From: Gemmatimonadota bacterium
GTDB lineage: Bacteria; Gemmatimonadota; Gemmatimonadetes; Gemmatimonadales; GWC2-71-9
Direction: 5' to 3'
DNA: 5,305 nucleotides
Assembly: GCA_029862935.1 (NCBI GenBank)
Contig: JAOTWK010000271.1
Location: 1-5,305 of the forward strand
Below are positions 5,065 through 5,305 of this stretch, piece by piece. Numbering within the stretch: the stretch's first letter is position 1; each line of letters starts with the position of its first letter. A model generated the notes under the pieces. The model searched no databases. It worked only from the letters and a program-made list of their open reading frames with translations, and had not been told where the DNA came from. Made by a program: the position numbers and the translations under genes.

Positions 5065-5305
5065 ATGCCCCAGACCGTCGTCGAGAAGATTGCACGGCAG
5101 CACATGACCGCAGGACCCGATCGGCCGCTGCGTCCCGGTGATGTCGTGTCTCTCTCGCCGCGCCACGTGATGACGCATGACAACACGGCGGCGGTGATGA
5201 CCAAGTTCGCGGCGATCGGCGCGAGTCGGGTTCGCGATCCACGGCAACCCGTCTTCACTCTCGATCACGACATCCAGAACACGTCGGAAACAAATCTCAC
5301 GAAGT
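5065..5305 (+). CDS. Aconitase/homoaconitase superfamily protein, N-terminal fragment
   Basis: An ORF starts with ATG at 5065 and runs open off the right edge; 80 residues are visible. An in-frame TGA at 5044-5046 limits the start. The protein begins MPQTVVEKIARQH, then has the family's entry strand RPGDVVSLSPRHVMTHDNTAAV (23-44, with H38, D39 and N40), KFAAIGASRV (47-56) and VFTLDHDIQNTSETNLTK (63-80). This is the N-terminal domain of hydro-lyases with a 4Fe-4S cluster (aconitase, isopropylmalate isomerase and homoaconitase large subunits). The TLDHDIQN...E.NLTK string is, from memory, closest to fungal homoaconitase Lys4, more than to bacterial LeuC, which has HEVTS in the matching place. 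The cluster-binding cysteines lie beyond the window. No ribosome binding site is visible in the ten or so bases before the ATG; the heptad array occupies that region. It probably shares a transcript with the MmgE/PrpD gene. Confidence 0.8.
   Translation, partial: MPQTVVEKIARQHMTAGPDRPLRPGDVVSLSPRHVMTHDNTAAVMTKFAAIGASRVRDPRQPVFTLDHDIQNTSETNLTK

Noticed and set aside
4828..5268. Reverse-strand ORFs with Gln-Leu-Ser-Ala-rich stretches crossing 5004-5059
   Set aside because: The pattern is simply the heptad repeat translated on its stop-free strand; the rest is antisense to the MmgE/PrpD and aconitase-like genes.

Overview
The window is a GC-rich (roughly 60% by eye), tightly packed stretch of a bacterial chromosome. 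All convincing genes lie on the + strand and point the same way. I see no rRNA, tRNA, CRISPR array, insertion sequence or rho-independent terminator. The mix of a bacterial cyclic 2,3-diphosphoglycerate synthetase-like P-loop protein, a phosphofructokinase with pyrophosphate-type residues, an MmgE/PrpD protein and a homoaconitase-like protein suggests an uncultured soil, sediment or aquatic bacterium. I cannot assign a phylum from the sequence alone.

Layout from left to right. Bases 1-372 hold the C-terminal end of a saccharopine dehydrogenase-like reductase. Bases 372-458 hold a possible 28-codon ORF whose start overlaps the previous stop and whose stop overlaps the next start. Bases 455-1837 encode the cyclic 2,3-diphosphoglycerate synthetase-like P-loop protein (COG2403 type). 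Bases 1841-3040 encode a PfkA-family phosphofructokinase with the GGDD and PKTxDND residues of pyrophosphate-dependent enzymes. Bases 3033-3587 encode a small HD-superfamily protein whose HD motif reads AD. Bases 3632-5008 encode an MmgE/PrpD-family dehydratase. Bases 5004-5059 are an eight-unit heptanucleotide tandem repeat in which the MmgE/PrpD stop codon is embedded. From 5065 to the window edge runs the N-terminus of an aconitase-superfamily protein that resembles fungal homoaconitase (Lys4).

Spacing (1-bp and 4-bp overlaps around the small ORF, a 3-bp gap, an 8-bp overlap, a 44-bp gap) indicates one transcription unit from at least the reductase to the MmgE/PrpD gene, and probably on into the aconitase-like gene. 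Two themes emerge. One is phosphorylated-sugar and phosphoglycerate chemistry (P-loop protein plus PPi-type phosphofructokinase). The other is tricarboxylic acid dehydration and hydration (MmgE/PrpD plus aconitase-like). The HD protein sits between them without an obvious substrate. No known pathway that I recognise joins all these genes, so the cluster as a whole is the most interesting part of the window.
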